From Kurthia gibsonii (GTDB lineage: Bacteria > Bacillota > Bacilli > Bacillales_A > Planococcaceae): DNA of 32,585 bases. The stretch is taken from contig NZ_BJOB01000029.1 of the NCBI RefSeq assembly GCF_006539985.1, positions 1 to 32,585 on the forward strand, in the 5' to 3' direction. Shown one piece after another: positions 15,922 to 23,148 of this stretch (position 1 is its first letter; each line of letters begins with the position of its first letter). The notes below the pieces were generated by a model. The model was not told the origin of the DNA. It ran no database searches and saw nothing but the letters and a program-made list of their open reading frames with translations. The translations under genes and the position numbers were made by a program.

Positions 15922-17052
15922 ATGCAAATTAAATCAATCGAACCAACACCAAGTCCAAATACGATGAAGGTGATTTTAGATCAAGAACTACCATTTGGTA
16001 CGGCGCATAATTACCGACCAGATGCTGCTGAAGATGCACCAACAGAGATTCAACAAATTTTAGCGATTGACGGTGTAAAGGGTGTATATCATGTTGCTGA
16101 CTTTTTAGCAGTTGAACGAAATGCTAAATACGATTGGGTAACGATTTTGGCATCGGTTCGCCAAGTATTTGGCGAAGAAGCAGGAGAAGCAGCGCAACAG
16201 GCGAAAGAACAAAACCATTATGGGGAAGCGTATGTACACATTCAAATGTTCAAAGGCATTCCACTTCAAGTGAAAGTATTTGATTCAACTGAGGAACAGC
16301 GCTTTGCACTTGATCAGCGCTATGTGAATGCGTTCCAAGAAGTTCTTGGTACTTCGGATGACGATGACTTTATTTTACAACGTAAATGGGTTGATTATGG
16401 TGTTCGCTATGGTCAACTTGATGAAATCGGTCAAAGTATTGTTGCGGAAATTGAAGCAACTTATCCAGCAGAACGCTTGCAAGAACTTGTACAGGCAGCA
16501 ACTGAACAGCGTGAACAAGTTCAATTAGATAAAAAACGCATTACAGTTGCCGATTTAGCACATGAAGATTGGGAAGTGCGTTTTAAATTACTCGATCAAA
16601 TTCCTGACCCAACAGTAGAAGATCTACCGATGTTGGCGAAAGCATTAGATGATGAAAAGATGTCCATTCGCCGACTTGCGACAGTGTATCTTGGCATGAT
16701 TGAAGATGTAGCGGTTGTACCCTACTTAAAACGTGCATTACAAGATAAAAGTGCCTCGGTTCGTCGAACTGCGGGAGATTGTATGAGCGATTTAAGCTTG
16801 GTAGAATTCGAGCCTGCAATGATTGAATCATTATCGGATAAAAATAAATTAGTACGTTGGCGTGCAGCTATGTTCCTTTATGAAAGTGGGACGGAAAAAG
16901 CATTACCTGCATTAGAGGCAGCACAAGATGATTCAGAATTCGAAGTAAGTTTACAAGTGAAAATGGCAATAGAGCGTATTTCACAAGGAGAATCTGCTAA
17001 AGGTTCCATGTGGAGACAGATGACGGAAATGCGTAAGCAATCGAAAGATTAA
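15922..17052 (+). CDS. cvfC: CvfC-like protein: NifU N-terminal scaffold domain plus HEAT repeats
   Basis: A 376-residue cytoplasmic protein, near the length of S. aureus 'conserved virulence factor C'. Residues 1-85 have the Scaffold_Nfu/NifU N-terminal pattern (PTPSPNTMKVIL, then GVKGVYHVADFLAVERN). Residues 205-355 are HEAT-like helical repeats (DWEVRFKLLDQI, KMSIRRLATVYLG, SASVRRTAGDCMS, NKLVRWRAAMFLY). The biochemical role is unknown; CvfC was named from a virulence screen in S. aureus. SD AAGGAGG lies before the ATG. It is the third gene of the HD-YfmR-CvfC run and ends at a strong terminator. Confidence 0.85.
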   Translation: MQIKSIEPTPSPNTMKVILDQELPFGTAHNYRPDAAEDAPTEIQQILAIDGVKGVYHVADFLAVERNAKYDWVTILASVRQVFGEEAGEAAQQAKEQNHYGEAYVHIQMFKGIPLQVKVFDSTEEQRFALDQRYVNAFQEVLGTSDDDDFILQRKWVDYGVRYGQLDEIGQSIVAEIEATYPAERLQELVQAATEQREQVQLDKKRITVADLAHEDWEVRFKLLDQIPDPTVEDLPMLAKALDDEKMSIRRLATVYLGMIEDVAVVPYLKRALQDKSASVRRTAGDCMSDLSLVEFEPAMIESLSDKNKLVRWRAAMFLYESGTEKALPALEAAQDDSEFEVSLQVKMAIERISQGESAKGSMWRQMTEMRKQSKD

Positions 17053-17059
17053 TTAGAAG

Positions 17060-17098
17060 GTCGAACACACTAAAAATTTACTGTGTTCGACTTTTATT
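17060..17098 (+). terminator. Intrinsic terminator of the HD-YfmR-CvfC operon
   Basis: A perfect 10-bp stem, GTCGAACACA (17060-17069) with TGTGTTCGAC (17082-17091), is followed by a T-rich stretch. Confidence 0.85.
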
Positions 17099-17163
17099 TT
17101 TGGTGTATAGTGTTTAAATAAGTATTAAAAATGACGATAATAGTCATGATAGAGGTGATTAAC

Positions 17164-17379
17164 GTGATTTGTGGAAAATGTCAAGCGAATAAAGAAGCGG
17201 TGCTTATTACACAACAATATCAACTACAACAGTCTCTTGTAACTATTCATTATATTCCAGCGACTCGTTGCAATTGCCAAACTTATATTTCAACTACAGT
17301 GCAACAAGAAATTCAAGCATATTTAACGGAAAATGCTAATTTAACTCAACCAAAAGTTTTAGCCTATTCTGAAGTGTAA
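17164..17379 (+). CDS. Small putative zinc-ribbon protein (CxxC...CxC)
   Basis: A 71-residue protein with Cys3 and Cys6 (CGKC), then HYIPATRCNCQTY with Cys36 and Cys38. The spacing and the 'IPA..C' element resemble YgiT/MqsA-type and YokU-type zinc fingers, though the second pair is CxC where CxxC is usual. The assignment is tentative. The start is the GTG at 17164, five bases after GAGGTGA; an upstream ATG frame from 17131 would place the SD in the coding region. No toxin gene of the MqsR type lies beside it. Confidence 0.6.
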   Translation: MICGKCQANKEAVLITQQYQLQQSLVTIHYIPATRCNCQTYISTTVQQEIQAYLTENANLTQPKVLAYSEV

Positions 17380-17504
17380 CAGTAATTTGAAACAATGAAG
17401 TTTGTTAAAAACGATAATAGCGTATGTGAATAAGTTATATAGTTCATATGTATATCAAAAAACTGGGACATGCGTGTAAAAATACTATCCCACATGAGCA
17501 TAAG

Positions 17505-17542
17505 AAAAACTGGAATCGCGTTGTTGTGCGGTTCCAGTTTTT
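17505..17542. terminator. Bidirectional hairpin terminator with GGAATCGC/GCGGTTCC core
   Basis: A 15-bp stem with one G-U pair joins 17505-17519 to 17528-17542 around an 8-base loop, flanked by As and Ts. It lies between the small zinc-ribbon gene and the convergent membrane gene. Its core and loop size recur in the terminator at 32488-32521. Confidence 0.75.
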
Positions 17543-17612
17543 CGTTGCGAACACTAAAAAAGAAAGTGAAATGTTTTGTCCTAGACTATATTTCATATAT
17601 TCCTTTAGTTTA

Positions 17613-17894
17613 TTAAGAACGTTTTAAGGAAGAAGTAGCAATTGCATGTTTTACTTGTGGTTTAATTGTATTTTGTTTTTCAGTAGCTTCACGATAAATC
17701 GTGAAAGCAGATTTTCTTTTCGTGCGCATTAAAAGTAAGGTACCTCTAAATAATCCATAAGCGATATAAAGTCCACCAAGTGTATAAAGGGCGTAGGGGA
17801 TGATTGCATTTGAAAAAGGAGCGAAATAACCAACAACGATAATAGTTGTACCGACTAAGTAATAGAAGAGGATCGTATTTACATCTTTCATCAT
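17613..17894 (-). CDS. Small membrane protein of unknown function
   Basis: A 93-residue protein with two hydrophobic segments (about residues 8-28 and 31-56) and a basic, soluble C-terminal tail (MRTKRKSAFTIYREATEKQ onwards). I do not recognise a family. The first ATG follows GAGGG at seven bases; a second ATG is adjacent. It faces the small zinc-ribbon gene and ends near the shared hairpin at 17505-17542. Confidence 0.6.
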   Translation of the reverse strand: MMKDVNTILFYYLVGTTIIVVGYFAPFSNAIIPYALYTLGGLYIAYGLFRGTLLLMRTKRKSAFTIYREATEKQNTIKPQVKHAIATSSLKRS

Positions 17895-18176
17895 GTCTTT
17901 TCCCTCATTTCAATACGTGATTAGTATGTAGTATTCCTACTTTTAACATATTCAAAACATATCGAGTAAATAATGTTATTTTATTGGGAAAAGGGTATAG
18001 TTCCAAATAAGGTTATCATTCGAAAGTGTTTGTCTAAAATAGATGTCATCTTTAGTAAAGTATTTGCGTTCAGAATATAAAAAGGTTCTGTTGTAGATGA
18101 CTTAACAATGAAAGCGATTTATATACAAACAAAAGTACAGATAAAATAGTGATACAATAAAATTTTTAGCAAGAAA
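17895..18176. other. Noncoding stretch, nothing clear
   Basis: This AT-rich interval lies between the membrane gene (-) and the end of the broken HAD gene (-). I see no reading frame with an SD, no strong promoter and no terminator. An 11-bp palindrome, AGATGTCATCT, occurs near 18040 and may be chance. Confidence 0.4.
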
Positions 18177-18829
18177 TTAGAAGCGTGTGATTAGTTCAGT
18201 CGGGTTCATTTATACACCAATCGGGGTGTTGTTGTAATAAAGCTTCTTTTGAATGGCTACCCCCATGTAACGGCACACGTATGAACCCCAGCAGCCTTCC
18301 CCATTTGTAAATCAAAAATAGCGTCACCAATCATAACCGTCTTCTCCAATTGAATTGTGTGCTCTTTTTGAATTTGAAAAATACCGGCGGGGTCTGGCTT
18401 ATAGTGCGTTACGCGGTCAGAAACAATTGTATCTTCAAAAAAGGTAGCGACCTTTAAAATTTCTAAATTACGTTTTAGGACATCTGTTTTCTTACTTGAT
18501 AAAACAAAACAGCGTTTCTTTTGTTCTTGTAATGTTTGCAGTACCTCTTCAATATTTAAGAAAAAATGTAATATATCTTGTTCAATCTGTTGATAGATAC
18601 TTCTAAATGTTGTTAATAATTCGTCTAAAGTAGTAGAATCAACTGTTTCACCAATCATGAGCGGGAAAGACTTTTCAATCAGTACACTCATATAATATGT
18701 AATTTGCTCCGCATTAGGCACTTTATACCCTTGATGTTGAAAAACATATTGTGTAGCTATCATATTACATTGTTCTGAATCAGCTAATGTTCCATCAAAA
18801 TCAAAAATATAATTCTCCATTTCCATCAT
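18177..18829 (-). pseudogene. HAD-superfamily phosphatase (phosphoglycolate phosphatase-like), frameshifted at the 3' end
   Basis: Reads from the ATG at 18829 (AGGA six bases upstream) with HAD motif I DFDGTLADS (residues 10-18), motif II around VLSSKKTD and the GDAIFDLQMGKAAG motif. The open frame stops at 18257, right after CAVTWG, giving about 190 residues. Dropping one G from the G5 run (18260-18264 on the plus strand) restores SHSKEALLQQHPDWCINEP, the normal continuation of these proteins. Dropping one C from CCC (18202-18204) then gives TELITRF and a stop at 18177-18179. So two +1 indels at short homopolymers separate it from a normal length of about 216. All catalytic motifs precede the lesions, so a slightly short protein could still be active. 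Sequencing error is an alternative. Confidence 0.7.
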
Positions 18830-18876
18830 TTTCATTCCTATTTTTTTCATAAAAACAAAGTATATGAATATAAAGT

Positions 18877-18905
18877 TTGAACATTTTGTGACAATTGCGT
18901 ATAAT
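18877..18905 (+). promoter_or_regulatory. SigA promoter in front of the broken small gene
   Basis: TTGAAC (18877-18882) and TATAAT (18900-18905) are spaced exactly 17 bases apart, with an SD (AAAGGAG) and ATG 20-30 bases downstream. It remains intact although the gene behind it appears broken. Confidence 0.65.
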
Positions 18906-18935
18906 AAGCATATCAAAGAAAAAAGGAGCTTGCAG

Positions 18936-19174
18936 ATGAGCAGAGATTTAGAAGACAGTATTTCACCATACAATCCCACGCAAGTTTTGAGGAGTGTATG
19001 GAGCATGTCATTCGAAAAGATAGAATTAATAAATAACATGTAGTGTTTTACAAAAGAACGATTGAAAAAATTTTGTATAGAAAAATACATAAACATACCA
19101 TTCGTGCATCTTTTGTAAATTCACATACCGCCAAATCATCAGCAAGCACATATTTTACGATTTGGAGGGATTAA
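18936..19174 (+). pseudogene. Small gene of unknown family, probably frameshifted and stopped
   Basis: A good promoter and SD (AAAGGAG, seven bases before the ATG) lead into a frame that ends after 35 codons (TAG at 19041). A second frame carries more natural codon use: from about 18971 it reads IQSHASFEECMEHVIRKDRI and meets TAA at 19034-19036. It then continues without a stop through HVVFYKRTIEKILYRKIHKH to a final TAA at 19172-19174, inside the SD of the acetyltransferase gene. The simplest account is a gene of about 79 codons with one indel near 18970 and one nonsense change. The alternative is that only the 35-codon peptide is real. I do not recognise the family. Confidence 0.45.
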
Positions 19175-19175
19175 G

Positions 19176-19736
19176 ATGCAAAAAGTATACTTACAAAAAT
19201 TAGACATTTTCTATGCAGAAAGAATGTCACAACTAATTAGCGAACCAGCAGTAAGAGAACCACTCGGCTTAACAGAAAATGAAACATCTGTTGCGTCAAT
19301 GATGGACTTCATTCGTGAAATGCAATTAGAAGAAATGATGGGAAATCATGTTGCACGTATGATTATGAATGAGGATTTTGAGTTGATTGGTGTCATTACA
19401 TTACACAATATAGATGAAGAGATGCAAACAAGTCATATGAGTACTTGGATTGGTGAACCATACTGGGGAAAAGGGTACAATCGCTTAGCAAAAGAGAAGA
19501 TGTTTTATCATGCTTTTATGGAACGTCATTTACGTACAGTATTTGCAGGTGCGCGTGTTGAGAATTTCCGATCACGTAAAGCACAGCGTAAACTACCTTA
19601 TATGCGTTGTAATGTAGAGCGTATATATCCAGAAGAGTTACTGCGATTAGAACGTCGCGAACAAGCATATTGTATTCTTAATGCAGTTGAACGAACAGAT
19701 TTTTTAAACTGGTATTATCAGCGTGTGGCAATCTAG
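19176..19736 (+). CDS. GNAT family N-acetyltransferase
   Basis: A 186-residue protein of the RimJ/RimL-like acetyltransferase branch. The acetyl-CoA binding motif appears as STWIGEPYWGKGYNRLAKEKM (about residues 88-108), preceded by the beta-strand pair ELIGVITLHNIDEE. The usual RxxGxG/A reads WGKGYN, as in the RimJ-like group. The C-terminus (from about 125) has an Arg-rich stretch, FRSRKAQRKLPYMRCNVER, in place of the usual 'NxxSxxxxEKxGF'. The substrate (protein, antibiotic or small amine) is unknown. The ATG follows GGAGGGATTAAG; the stop of the upstream broken frame overlaps this SD. Confidence 0.8.
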   Translation: MQKVYLQKLDIFYAERMSQLISEPAVREPLGLTENETSVASMMDFIREMQLEEMMGNHVARMIMNEDFELIGVITLHNIDEEMQTSHMSTWIGEPYWGKGYNRLAKEKMFYHAFMERHLRTVFAGARVENFRSRKAQRKLPYMRCNVERIYPEELLRLERREQAYCILNAVERTDFLNWYYQRVAI

Positions 19737-19826
19737 TTGGAATGTCACACTTTTCAGATTCCCTTTACTTCAATGTAATTCCTATTATAAAATGGAGAGA
19801 GCGTTGCAATGAATAGGGAGGATTTT

Positions 19827-20999
19827 ATGAAGATGAAAAAAATTGCAGCCATTATTGTAGGAAGTATTCTATTTCTATCAGTGGCTGTTTTTATAATGCT
19901 CAAGTTTATGAATCCAACAATTGGCAAAGAAACAAACGAAAAAGAATATGAAGGGCAACAATTTTTAAAAGAGCAAAAATTAGGATTTTATATTTCAAAT
20001 GAAGCAAAATCATTAGAAGAGGATAAGACAAAGGGATATGTTTTATTCCTGGACAAAAATAATGATATAACAGAACATGAAATTCAACCAGTTGAATACG
20101 GTGGCATTACTTTTGCAAATAATCGTCTGATGATAGAAGAGTCGAATCAAATGACTTTGACCGAATATATTACGAAAAAGACAACATTTGAAAAGCCAGA
20201 TTATCGCGGTATGCATAATGGTTATTTACCGAAAACAGAACAGTACTATAGTTTATGTAATAGTGGATTAAGTGAAAAGCATGATTATAAAATGACGGTT
20301 CGTTATGCAGGAGAAGATGGTCAATTTAAAAAGTTCATTATTCCCAAATTTGTATCGACAGCTGGTGAAGAGGGTGACCAAGTAATTGTCCTGATACAAG
20401 ATTTAATCTCAGGTGCCTTTCAATTACAGCAAACACCACTCGAAGAAAAAGCAAAACTACAAAAGATTACAGATTTAAATTTAAAAAGTCCAATGGATTT
20501 AGATGCGATTGCACCTATACTCGTTACAAAAAAAGCATATTATCTCGTCATGTCTCGCTATGTTTCAGAATCATATGAGGACATTATAGTATATGAAGTG
20601 AATCGCAAAACAAAGAATGTTAAAGCAACTGTCTTAGCGAAGTATCGCTCAGAAAAAGAGACAACATCAAGTCTACCACTTAGCTTCAATGATAGTGCAA
20701 TCATGTACAAAGGTGGTTTATATTATTTAAATGGTATGGGACAAGTTTATCGCTATGATTTAAAAACAAAACAAATAGAAAAAATTTTAAAATTAAAGGA
20801 CCAAGCAAAAGATAAGAATCATATGCAAGCTGTTTTCTATGAAGGTAAATTGCATATCGTATATGTGAAAAATGGTAATACATATTATGATCAATATCAT
20901 TTAAAAAAGAAAAAACGCGTGCAACATCAAGAAATTAAAAATATTGAACGCTACTTGAAAAATGATGCGATGATTTCAGATTTAACCATCATAAAATAG
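19827..20999 (+). CDS. Membrane-anchored extracytoplasmic protein of unknown function
   Basis: A 390-residue protein with a short basic N-terminus (MKMKK) and one hydrophobic segment (about residues 4-25), then a soluble, Lys/Glu-rich outer domain. The later part has spaced short strand patterns (PILVTKKAYYLVMSRYV, DIIVYEVNRKTK, SAIMYKGGLYYLNGMGQVYRYD, HMQAVFYEGKLHIVYVK) that suggest a beta-propeller, but no family was recognised. The start is the ATG at 19827, four bases after AGGGAGGA; an ATG at 19809 lies before that SD. It ends at a strong terminator. Its neighbours are an acetyltransferase and a broken gene. Confidence 0.7.
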   Translation: MKMKKIAAIIVGSILFLSVAVFIMLKFMNPTIGKETNEKEYEGQQFLKEQKLGFYISNEAKSLEEDKTKGYVLFLDKNNDITEHEIQPVEYGGITFANNRLMIEESNQMTLTEYITKKTTFEKPDYRGMHNGYLPKTEQYYSLCNSGLSEKHDYKMTVRYAGEDGQFKKFIIPKFVSTAGEEGDQVIVLIQDLISGAFQLQQTPLEEKAKLQKITDLNLKSPMDLDAIAPILVTKKAYYLVMSRYVSESYEDIIVYEVNRKTKNVKATVLAKYRSEKETTSSLPLSFNDSAIMYKGGLYYLNGMGQVYRYDLKTKQIEKILKLKDQAKDKNHMQAVFYEGKLHIVYVKNGNTYYDQYHLKKKKRVQHQEIKNIERYLKNDAMISDLTIIK

Positions 21000-21004
21000 T
21001 GAGA

Positions 21005-21040
21005 ATGAGAAATTGTAGAATAGGACAATTTCTCATTTTT
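21005..21040 (+). terminator. Intrinsic terminator
   Basis: A perfect 12-bp stem pairs 21005-21016 with 21025-21036 around an 8-base loop, followed by Ts. It ends the membrane-anchored protein gene. Confidence 0.85.
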
Positions 21041-21062
21041 CATATAGAAGGGTTTGAAGTAA

Positions 21063-21600
21063 TTGTTTATTTGTATTCATGCACATCATTCAAATCAGAA
21101 GTGGATGGACGCCGTATTACCGGGCGATTAATTACAGTATGTTGTCATCGGAAATTTACGAGCATGCACAGAACGTCTACAAGTAGAAAAAAGGTATTTG
21201 AAAAGCTAGAAAGTTTATGTGAGAATCAAAAACCAATTGCTATTTTTATTATATGTACGCATCTACCAAAAGAGTATAAAGTACTGCTCATTCCATTAGA
21301 TGCTTTATTATTTGAACAACTAGCTATATTACTCGCTATTCAAATCGTCTTTACAAATCCTGGGACAGTTGAACCAACAATGGCTAGATATCAATCGTGG
21401 CAACCAGAAAATCAGCACGTAACTATACATATAATACCGAACGTATTTCAATATATTGAACAAGGGAATGGGAAGAATATACGCAGGAAATTCTGACCGC
21501 TATTGCACAACTATCAATGGAATGTGCCATTCGTACAGGTGATTATAGCTGTTTAACAGCATTACCTAAAACCGTTCAAAAATTGAAATCTTTTGCATAG
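21063..21600 (+). pseudogene. Unknown gene broken by several lesions
   Basis: No single frame gives a full protein, but coding-like codon use passes from frame to frame. From TTG at 21063 (GAAGGG 10 bases upstream) it reads MFICIHAHHSNQKWMDAVLP to TAA at 21129-21131, then VVIGNLRACTERLQVEK. One A missing from the A6 run at 21187-21192 shifts it to KVFEKLESLCENQKPIAIFI and on to FQYIEQGN. One base missing near GGG at 21470-21472 then leads to EEYTQEILTAIAQLSMECAI and a stop at 21598-21600. The middle frame alone is open for about 165 codons (20999-21496), but its first part crosses the preceding terminator. The family is unknown. Confidence 0.6.
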
Positions 21601-21665
21601 AAACAGAAGAAGGAATCATCTATACTAAGGTGGATATAAAAGAATCATAAAGGAGGATGTTCTAA

Positions 21666-22856
21666 TTGTCAGTAAACATCACGCTCTATGCATCATTAGA
21701 AAGTCCAACAACGATTTTTGAAAAAATAATGGAACAAAAACAAGATCGTTATATAGTAGAATTTGGGGAAGAAACACTCCAAATTTTTAAAAAAGGTCTA
21801 TTTAAAAAGAAATTAATTGGACAATTCACACATCGAACTCGACAACAAGAAGATGCCAATCAATTTACACAAGGTTTAATCGGATATATTCATCAAGAAA
21901 TACATGGTGATGAAGCAATTAAACAAAAGTTGCTTATTCAAGGCGAACATACGAATGTTATGCTCGGATGCATGATTGAAGAAGATGAAGCAGAAGCATT
22001 TTTCCCTTCGTATTTTCAATTCATTCAACAATTGAATGGTTTCATCTATGTACCATCAGGCGATATTATTTCGGTTGACGGACAAGAAATTGCAAATGGT
22101 GAAGGGCAAATTGTTGCTGAAGATTTCACCGTACAAGTAGCAAAACGTGAATTGAAACCATTATTTGACGTAACAGAAACAGTTGAAAATCAGGGAAGAC
22201 GTGTAGCCTCGATTGCTAAAATAAAGGCAAGACATATTCCTTATACGGAAAATCTCTCGCTATTACCAGACTCAAAACAAGTGCGCATGCGCTCAGTAGA
22301 AGAAATTGCGAGACGTGCTGTAGTCGTGTTAATTCTTATTCAATTTGTTCGTGAATTATTAGATGAAAAAGAAGAAACGAATTTAAAAACGTCAAAACGC
22401 ATTGCAGAAGTCTTTTTAAATCGCTACGGTGTAAAGATGAATTTAACAGCTGAAGAAGAAGCTTTTTTAGCGCAAGAAGACTATACACAACAAGAATTAA
22501 TTAATAAAATGTGGCTATATGAAGCCGTATGGGTGATGTTATGGAGTATTCATCTAGTTGAAGAATTAGTTGAGCCAACACAGATTTGCGATGTAGAACA
22601 CACATTAAATCTTTTAATGAATTACACAAATATTGGTGAGTTATTACAAGATGCGGAAGCACGTGACGTAACAGAAGTATTAAATCGTATGGATGAAAAC
22701 TATTTATATCACTGGGCATGTACAGAAGCACGCTTACAAGGTAAAGAATCACCAGCTGATTTAGATGATGGTGTTGTACTTGAACGTCAGCGGGCATTCA
22801 ATTGGATGACACAATTACATGAAGAACAATGGGATGATGTAACTGTTTATTCTTAA
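21666..22856 (+). CDS. DUF4272 domain protein
   Basis: A 396-residue soluble protein. The C-terminal half (about 205-395) fits DUF4272 (PF14094): MRSVEEIARRAVVVLILIQF, the Trp-rich WLYEAVWVMLWSIHLVEELV, LYHWACTEARLQGK and VVLERQRAFNWMTQL, ending in EEQWDDVTVYS. The N-terminal half, about 200 residues, is unrecognised and begins with an alternating strand pattern. DUF4272 has no established function. The start is the TTG at 21666, six bases after AAGGAGGATG, the only start with a good SD. It follows a broken gene and ends at its own terminator. Confidence 0.75.
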   Translation: MSVNITLYASLESPTTIFEKIMEQKQDRYIVEFGEETLQIFKKGLFKKKLIGQFTHRTRQQEDANQFTQGLIGYIHQEIHGDEAIKQKLLIQGEHTNVMLGCMIEEDEAEAFFPSYFQFIQQLNGFIYVPSGDIISVDGQEIANGEGQIVAEDFTVQVAKRELKPLFDVTETVENQGRRVASIAKIKARHIPYTENLSLLPDSKQVRMRSVEEIARRAVVVLILIQFVRELLDEKEETNLKTSKRIAEVFLNRYGVKMNLTAEEEAFLAQEDYTQQELINKMWLYEAVWVMLWSIHLVEELVEPTQICDVEHTLNLLMNYTNIGELLQDAEARDVTEVLNRMDENYLYHWACTEARLQGKESPADLDDGVVLERQRAFNWMTQLHEEQWDDVTVYS

Positions 22857-22860
22857 GATA

Positions 22861-22900
22861 AAACAAGGTCTATTTTGTTAGCGAAATAGATCTTGTTTTT
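22861..22900 (+). terminator. Intrinsic terminator of the DUF4272 gene
   Basis: A 15-bp stem with one G-U pair joins 22861-22875 to 22884-22898, followed by Ts. Confidence 0.8.
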
Positions 22901-23033
22901 ATTTTGTTTAAAAAGAAAATCAACTAAATAGATGACTTGTATTGTATAAGTAATCAAGGTTCATTAGTTTTCCTTTTATTTCAAAATAATGAATTTCACG
23001 ATTTAAAGCGTTGAATTGAAGATAAAATAAAAC

Positions 23034-23067
23034 ATATATTGTATAAAAACCTTTTTATACAATATAT
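23034..23067. promoter_or_regulatory. 34-base AT-rich perfect palindrome upstream of the peptide transporter operon
   Basis: ATATATTGTATAAAAA (23034-23049) and TTTTTATACAATATAT (23052-23067) are exact inverted repeats with only CC between them. The palindrome ends eight bases before the operon's -35 box. It may be an operator, or a hairpin insulating the operon from upstream transcription. No T run follows directly; the next Ts (23081-23087) come 13 bases later. Confidence 0.5.
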
Positions 23068-23075
23068 TTAAAAAG

Positions 23076-23105
23076 TTGGCTTTTTTTGTAAAGATATTGT
23101 AAAAT
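23076..23105 (+). promoter_or_regulatory. SigA promoter of the peptide transporter operon
   Basis: TTGGCT (23076-23081) and TAAAAT (23100-23105) are spaced 18 bases apart, predicting a start near 23112 and a leader of about 37 bases. Confidence 0.55.
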
Positions 23106-23114
23106 AAAAACAAG

Positions 23115-23129
23115 AATTTTCAGAAAATT
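23115..23129 (+). promoter_or_regulatory. CodY box, exact consensus match
   Basis: AATTTTCAGAAAATT matches the published CodY consensus AATTTTCWGAAAATT at all 15 positions. It lies just downstream of the predicted transcription start and ahead of the SD of the first transporter gene, a position suited to repression or roadblock. CodY represses peptide and amino-acid uptake when branched-chain amino acids and GTP are plentiful. Confidence 0.88.
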
Positions 23130-23148
23130 AAATCGGGGGCTACTTACT

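Noticed and set aside
18109-18122. CcpA cre-like sequence TGAAAGCGATTTAT
   Set aside because: Not near a promoter and fails at the conserved CA end.
20999-21062. Start of the unknown gene at GTG 20999
   Set aside because: This stretch is the perfect terminator hairpin of the previous gene (21005-21040), so it is unlikely to be coding.
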